This document shows, piece after piece, positions 60,702 to 64,000 of a DNA stretch of 64,000 nt. The translations under genes were made by a program, and so were the position numbers. The stretch lies in assembly GCA_013285505.1 (NCBI GenBank), contig CP053450.1, positions 1,596,796 through 1,660,795 of the forward strand. Reading direction: 5' to 3'. The stretch is from Planctomycetota bacterium. GTDB lineage: Bacteria > Planctomycetota > Phycisphaerae > Phycisphaerales > UBA1924. Position 1 is the stretch's first letter, and each line of letters begins with the position of its first letter. The notes under the pieces were generated by a model. The model worked only from the letters and a program-made list of their open reading frames with translations. It did not search any database and was not told the origin of the DNA.

Positions 60702-61772
60702 CTACGCATGCGAGGCCGCCGTGTCGGACGATCGATCAAGGAACGGGTAATCCGTATAGCCCTCCGCACCGTCACCGTAGAACGTCGTGGGGTCCGGCGC
60801 ATTGAGCGCCGTGTCATCCCGGAACCTCCGGGGCAGGTCGGGGTTGGCGATGAACAGCTTGCCGAACGCGACCGCGTCCGCGGTGCCCGCGTCGAGCGTC
60901 GCCTGCGCGGTGTCACGGGTGAAGTCCTCGTTGACGATGTAGGGCCCGCCGAACGCCCGCTTGAGCGCGGGGCCGAGGGAGTCGTCACCGAGGTGCTCGC
61001 GCGCGCACAGGAAGGCGATCTTGCGCGCGCCCAATTCACAGGCGACATAACCGAAGGTGGCCGCGGGGTCGGAGTCGAGGTCGGTGCGCGGCGCCAGGTG
61101 CATGCCGACCCGTCCCGCGCCCCAGACGTCGATGCACGCGTCGGTGACCTCGAGCATCAGACGGGCCCGGTGCTCGACTGGGCCGCCGTAGGCGTCGGTC
61201 CGCCGGTTGATGCTGTCCTGCAGGAACTGATCGAGCAGATAGCCGTTGGCCCCGTGGATCTCCACGCCGTCGAATCCCGCACGCTGGGCGTTGATCGCGG
61301 CCTGTCGGTAGTCGTCCACCACGCCGGGCAGCTCGTCGGCCTCCAGTGCGCGGGGGACGGGGTAGGGACGCTTCGGCCGGAGCTGGCTGATATGGCCGGG
61401 GTGGGCGATGGCACTCGGGGCGACTGGGTCGCGGCCGTCGAGAAAGTCCGGGTGCGATATGCGGCCGACGTGCCAGAGCTGGCTGAAGATCAGGCCGCCA
61501 CGGGCGTGGACGGCGTCGGTAATGACTCGCCACCCCTCGACCTGCTCGTCGGACCAGATGCCGGGGGTGTTGACATAGCCGACGCCCATGGGGCTGATGG
61601 AGGTGGCCTCGGTGAGGATGAGGCCGGCGGTGGCCCGCTGGACGTAGTACTCGGCCATGAGGGCGTTGGGGGTGCGCTGGTTGATTGCGCGGCACCGGGT
61701 GAGGGGGGCCATGACGATGCGGTTGGGGATGGTGATCTCGCCCAGAGTGAGCGGGTCGAACAGTGTGGGCAC
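60702..61772 (-). CDS. Old Yellow Enzyme family alkene reductase
   Basis: 356 residues from a GTG start (V-P-T-L-F-D-P-L-T-L-G). FMN-dependent ene-reductase of the NemA/OYE type. Motifs are I-V-M-A-P-L-T-R-C-R, Y-Y-V-Q-R-A-T-A-G-L-I, Q-L-W-H-V-G-R-I-S-H, G-F-D-G-V-E-I-H-G-A-N-G-Y and F-G-K-L-F-I-A-N-P-D-L. The open frame runs far upstream, but only because this strand is poor in stop codons. It reduces activated C=C bonds, and the physiological substrate is unknown. The DinB gene is upstream, 23 nt away. Confidence 0.94.
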   Translation of the reverse strand: MPTLFDPLTLGEITIPNRIVMAPLTRCRAINQRTPNALMAEYYVQRATAGLILTEATSISPMGVGYVNTPGIWSDEQVEGWRVITDAVHARGGLIFSQLWHVGRISHPDFLDGRDPVAPSAIAHPGHISQLRPKRPYPVPRALEADELPGVVDDYRQAAINAQRAGFDGVEIHGANGYLLDQFLQDSINRRTDAYGGPVEHRARLMLEVTDACIDVWGAGRVGMHLAPRTDLDSDPAATFGYVACELGARKIAFLCAREHLGDDSLGPALKRAFGGPYIVNEDFTRDTAQATLDAGTADAVAFGKLFIANPDLPRRFRDDTALNAPDPTTFYGDGAEGYTDYPFLDRSSDTAASHA

Positions 61773-61795
61773 GGGGGGGACTCCGGCGGGGGTGG

Positions 61796-62320
61796 TCAGG
61801 CGTCGGTGATGGAGTACATGAACATGTTGTAGTCGATGTCGTCGGTGTGGACGCCGAGGTGGCGGAGGATGTTGAGGGCCTGGGCGCGGTGGTGGACTTC
61901 GTGGAGGATGATCTGGGAGGCGATGTCGGTCGGGGTTGCGGTGATGCGGCGGACCTTGCCGGTCTCGTCGTCGGTCGAGAGGTAGGTGATGGGGGCGTGC
62001 CAGTCGGTGACGGCGGCCAGGGCGGCGCGGGTGTCGGCGGCCTGGGCTGTCCAGGCGGACTGCAGCTGGGCGAAGGTGGTGTAGGAGCGTTCGCGGGCGA
62101 TGATGTCCTCGATGGGTGGGACCTCGCGGTCGAGGATGCGGAGGGCGTAGTACCACTCGGCGATGAGGGTGTGGTTGAAGATCTTGGCCAGTGAGCCGGG
62201 GCCGATGGGGAACTCGCGGGTGTATTGCTCCGGCGAGAGCGGTGCTGCCCAGGCGAGGACGCGGGCTCGGGCGCGGGTGAGGTAGTCGTAGAGGTGGGAC
62301 GGGTCGAGGATGGGTGGCAT
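61796..62320 (-). CDS. DinB family protein
   Basis: 174 residues from M-P-P-I-L-D-P-S-H-L. A four-helix DinB fold with the metal-binding histidines in I-F-N-H-T-L-I-A-E-W and I-L-H-E-V-H-H-R-A-Q-A-L. Members are metal-dependent, often thiol-related enzymes; function here unknown. Upstream of and close to the ene-reductase gene, probably an operon. Confidence 0.88.
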   Translation of the reverse strand: MPPILDPSHLYDYLTRARARVLAWAAPLSPEQYTREFPIGPGSLAKIFNHTLIAEWYYALRILDREVPPIEDIIARERSYTTFAQLQSAWTAQAADTRAALAAVTDWHAPITYLSTDDETGKVRRITATPTDIASQIILHEVHHRAQALNILRHLGVHTDDIDYNMFMYSITDA

Positions 62321-62324
62321 GGGG

Positions 62325-62772
62325 GGAGTGTGGGGGAAGCGGGGGTTGGGTGCAAGGGGGGAGAGGTTGGGGGCACTGGGCTCGGCGGAGATTGGGGAGA
62401 GGGTGAAGGGGAGGAAGGGCCTCGCCCAGTGGCACCGGCCGGGTCTTTGTCGGGATCGTCGGGTGGGGTGAGGCCGGTGAGGCGGCAGAGTTGGGCTGCG
62501 GCCTTGCGGACGGTGTCGGCGTGGGCTGGGGTTTCGCAGGTCGGGGTCTGGGCGATGCGGGCGAGGGTGTCGATTGCGGCGGGGAGTGCTGCGGCGACGG
62601 CGAGGCCGGCCTGGAACTCGGCGACGGTGCGCATGGCGCCGTAGACGGACTGGGCGAGTGGGGAGGTGATCCAGTCGGCGAGGTCTTCGATGGGCAGGCC
62701 GAGGCGCTCGGCGATGTCGAGCGGGCTGGCGGCGGCGTCGAAGAGCTCGGTGAGGATTGTGTTCGGGTCCAT
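62325..62772 (-). CDS. Hypothetical helical protein, 3' end unresolved
   Basis: The start is M-D-P-N-T-I-L-T-E-L-F-D. The first about 110 residues look like a compact helical protein: A-A-S-P-L-D-I-A-E-R-L-G-L-P-I-E-D-L-A-D (HTH-like), then M-R-T-V-A-E-F-Q-A-G-L and A-A-A-Q-L-C-R-L-T-G-L-T. After that the frame becomes Pro/Ser-rich, and no stop occurs in any minus-strand frame until well inside DinB. The true end is hidden, probably by an indel. Family not recognised. Confidence 0.45.
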
Positions 62773-62888
62773 GGCCCGAGTGTGGCGGGGGAGCCGGGCA
62801 GAGGCAAGGGGGAGTGGGGGGAGGTCCACGAATTTGCGCAAACGGGGATGTTGGGGGGAGATTGTGGTGGTGGGCGGGCGAGTTGGGA

Positions 62889-63121
62889 CGGCACGGGGCA
62901 CGGGGGAGGTTGGGGAGAGGTGGGAGGAGGGGGAGGCCGTGACCCGTGGCACCCGGGGGGGGGTGAGGACGGCACGGGGCACGGGGGAGGTGGGGGGAGA
63001 GGTTGGAGGAAGGGGAGGCCGTGACCCGTGGCACCCGGGGTGTTGGGACGGCACGGGGCACGGGGGAGGTGGGGGAGAGGTTGGAGGAGGGGGGAGGCCG
63101 TGACCCGTGGCACCCGGGGGG
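62889..63121. repeat. About 80-bp tandem G-rich repeat, three copies
   Basis: Three copies start at about 62889, 62970 and 63049. Each runs CGGCACGGGGCACGGGGGAG, then a G/A-rich stretch and GGCCGTGACCCGTGGCAC-CCGGG. Copies differ mainly in G-run lengths. No gene is supported across 62773-63121; the repeat fills the space between the hypothetical gene and the lipoprotein gene. Confidence 0.85.
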
Positions 63122-63723
63122 TCAGGGGTTTGGGGTGTTGCGGGCTTCGCGGAGTTGGGCTGCGGCGTCGGCGGCCCAGCGGTCTATGGCGCGCTTTGAC
63201 ATCGTCGAGGGTGGAGAAGGCGGTGAGGTTGAACTGGTTGCCGGAGTCGGCGCGGACGCTGGCTGCGAGCTGGGTGCCGGTGAGGGAGTCGGTGATCTCG
63301 CCTTCCATGGCGGCGCCGCCGGTGCCTGCGCCGGAGACTCGTGCGGCGGGGTGGATCTTGGCCCACCAGGTGGAGGCGGCGATGTCGGTGAGGGCGAGGC
63401 GGAGGCGGGCGGTGGTGGGGCCGGGGGGTGTCGGTGAGGGGGATGCCGGCCTCGGTGGCGACGCGGACGGCTGCGGCGTGGAAGTGGTCGGCGGCGAGTG
63501 CGGCCTGGTCGGGCGGGAGGGCTTCGGGATCGACGCGGACCTCGACGGGGTCGATGAGGAGTGCGGTGTAGGTGGCGAGGTCGGGGGAGGTGAAGTCGGA
63601 GCGGGAGGCCGAGCGGGTCTGGAGGGCGTCGTAGGCGGTGAGGAAGCCGGAGCGTGTGGGGGCGGGGGCGGAGTTGCAGGCGGTGAGGAGGAGGAGGGGG
63701 AGGATGGGGAGGAGGCGGTGCAT
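63122..63723 (-). CDS. DUF3313-like lipoprotein, frameshifted
   Basis: About 200 residues. The lipoprotein signal is M-H-R-L-L-P-I-L-P-L-L-L-L-T-A-C. It continues S-G-F-L-T-A-Y-D-A-L and A-L-L-I-D-P-V-E-V-R-V-D-P, resembling DUF3313 lipoproteins. Frame changes near 63420-63432 (G run) and near 63195-63205 lead to the C-terminus R-A-I-D-R-W-A-A-D-A-A-A-Q-L-R. It is probably an outer-membrane or periplasmic lipoprotein of unknown role. Confidence 0.65.
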
Positions 63724-63916
63724 GGGGGGAGAGGTTAGCAGGGATTTGAGGACGGTGAGCGTCTGGGGCCGTGCGTGAGGGAACTCGGACACCGCCGAAC
63801 CGTGACGGGGCATCTCGCCAAAGCTGCAATCAGTCGTGCTCGTCAGAAACACACAGTGGTTTCGGGTACACTAACGAAAGGCTCTGATCAGACGAATCTC
63901 GGAAGAGGGAAAAGAG

Positions 63917-64000
63917 ATGCCAAGCCAGCTTCGTATGCCAGCAATCGTAACTGAGTTGCTGGGAGATGTTGCCGGAGGCGCGTTGGCCAACGCAACTGCC
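63917..64000 (+). CDS. Start of a gene cut by the right window edge
   Basis: 28 codons remain: M-P-S-Q-L-R-M-P-A-I-V-T-E-L-L-G-D-V-A-G-G-A-L-A-N-A-T-A in hyphenated form. AGAGGGAAA lies upstream of the ATG. Codon use and local GC are clearly lower than in the rest of the window, suggesting the edge of a different genomic segment. Product not predictable. Confidence 0.5.
   Translation, partial: MPSQLRMPAIVTELLGDVAGGALANATA

Noticed and set aside
62889..63121. CRISPR array
   Set aside because: The units are contiguous, with no unique spacers of constant length, and no cas genes are present in the window.
60702..63308. A single 868-codon minus-strand protein
   Set aside because: Only its last 356 codons are a real protein (the ene-reductase). 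The rest is Pro-rich translation of G-rich repeats and crosses DinB in the wrong frame.

Overview
The window reads as a chromosomal stretch of a high-GC planctomycete, most likely of the class Phycisphaerae. The signs are exported proteins ending in a V-P-A-P...R-R-R-R tail, GC-type dockerin-like tails, prepilin-like single-helix proteins scattered among metabolic genes, a DUF58/BatA/VWA operon, Gram-negative features such as a PagL-like lipid A deacylase, and ATGA start/stop overlaps throughout. Lineage is inferred from gene content only.

Layout. 1-7.2 kb: EF-hand and Q/R/G-rich exported proteins, then a DUF58 - BatA-like - VWA operon. 7.2-14.0 kb: RNase P RNA, zinc-ribbon membrane proteins, a SAM methyltransferase, a membrane pyrophosphatase and ribosomal protein S21. 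14.2-27.9 kb: the main accessory block, a glycan-utilisation locus. It holds a LacI-type regulator, a glycoamylase-like lipoprotein, a GH94 phosphorylase, a sugar ABC importer without its ATPase, a prepilin-like protein, one V-P-A-P-tail protein and two dockerin-tailed proteins. Two nearly identical LacI-type operators lie upstream of two of its transcription units. 28-36 kb: an ECF sigma factor/anti-sigma pair divergent from a secreted haem peroxidase with a dockerin tail, a YHYH protein, tRNA-Leu, a sorbosone dehydrogenase-like protein, a prepilin-like protein and a spondin protein. 36.6-46.9 kb: purE-purK, tRNA-Arg, S20, a CPBP protease, tRNA-Glu, an S41 peptidase, MgtE, a response-regulator diguanylate cyclase, a PagL-like protein and a SlyX-like protein. 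47-54 kb: xylose isomerase, a DUF559 gene in what looks like a mobile cassette, TyrRS, a polyprenyl synthase, a second SAM methyltransferase and UDP-glucose dehydrogenase. 54-64 kb: an oxidoreductase, Hsp20, a GNAT enzyme, twin glycine-tailed RRM proteins, an alcohol dehydrogenase, a SUI1 factor, an Old Yellow Enzyme, DinB, G-rich tandem repeats, a lipoprotein, and a last partial gene in visibly lower-GC DNA.

Two things shape how this annotation should be read. First, at least 16 otherwise convincing genes, including tyrS, purE and purK, are broken by single-base frame changes, mostly in G/C runs. purE carries two compensating shifts inside its active-site loop. I treat these as probable assembly or sequencing indels and give each gene its full reconstructed span. 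Second, a short palindrome (core CACCGGCTGGAAGCCGGTG) recurs at three places: inside the RNase P RNA, in frame inside a methyltransferase gene, and as an inverted pair upstream of tyrS. It looks like a mobile REP-type element that functional RNA and protein have absorbed, and it is the most unusual signal in the window.
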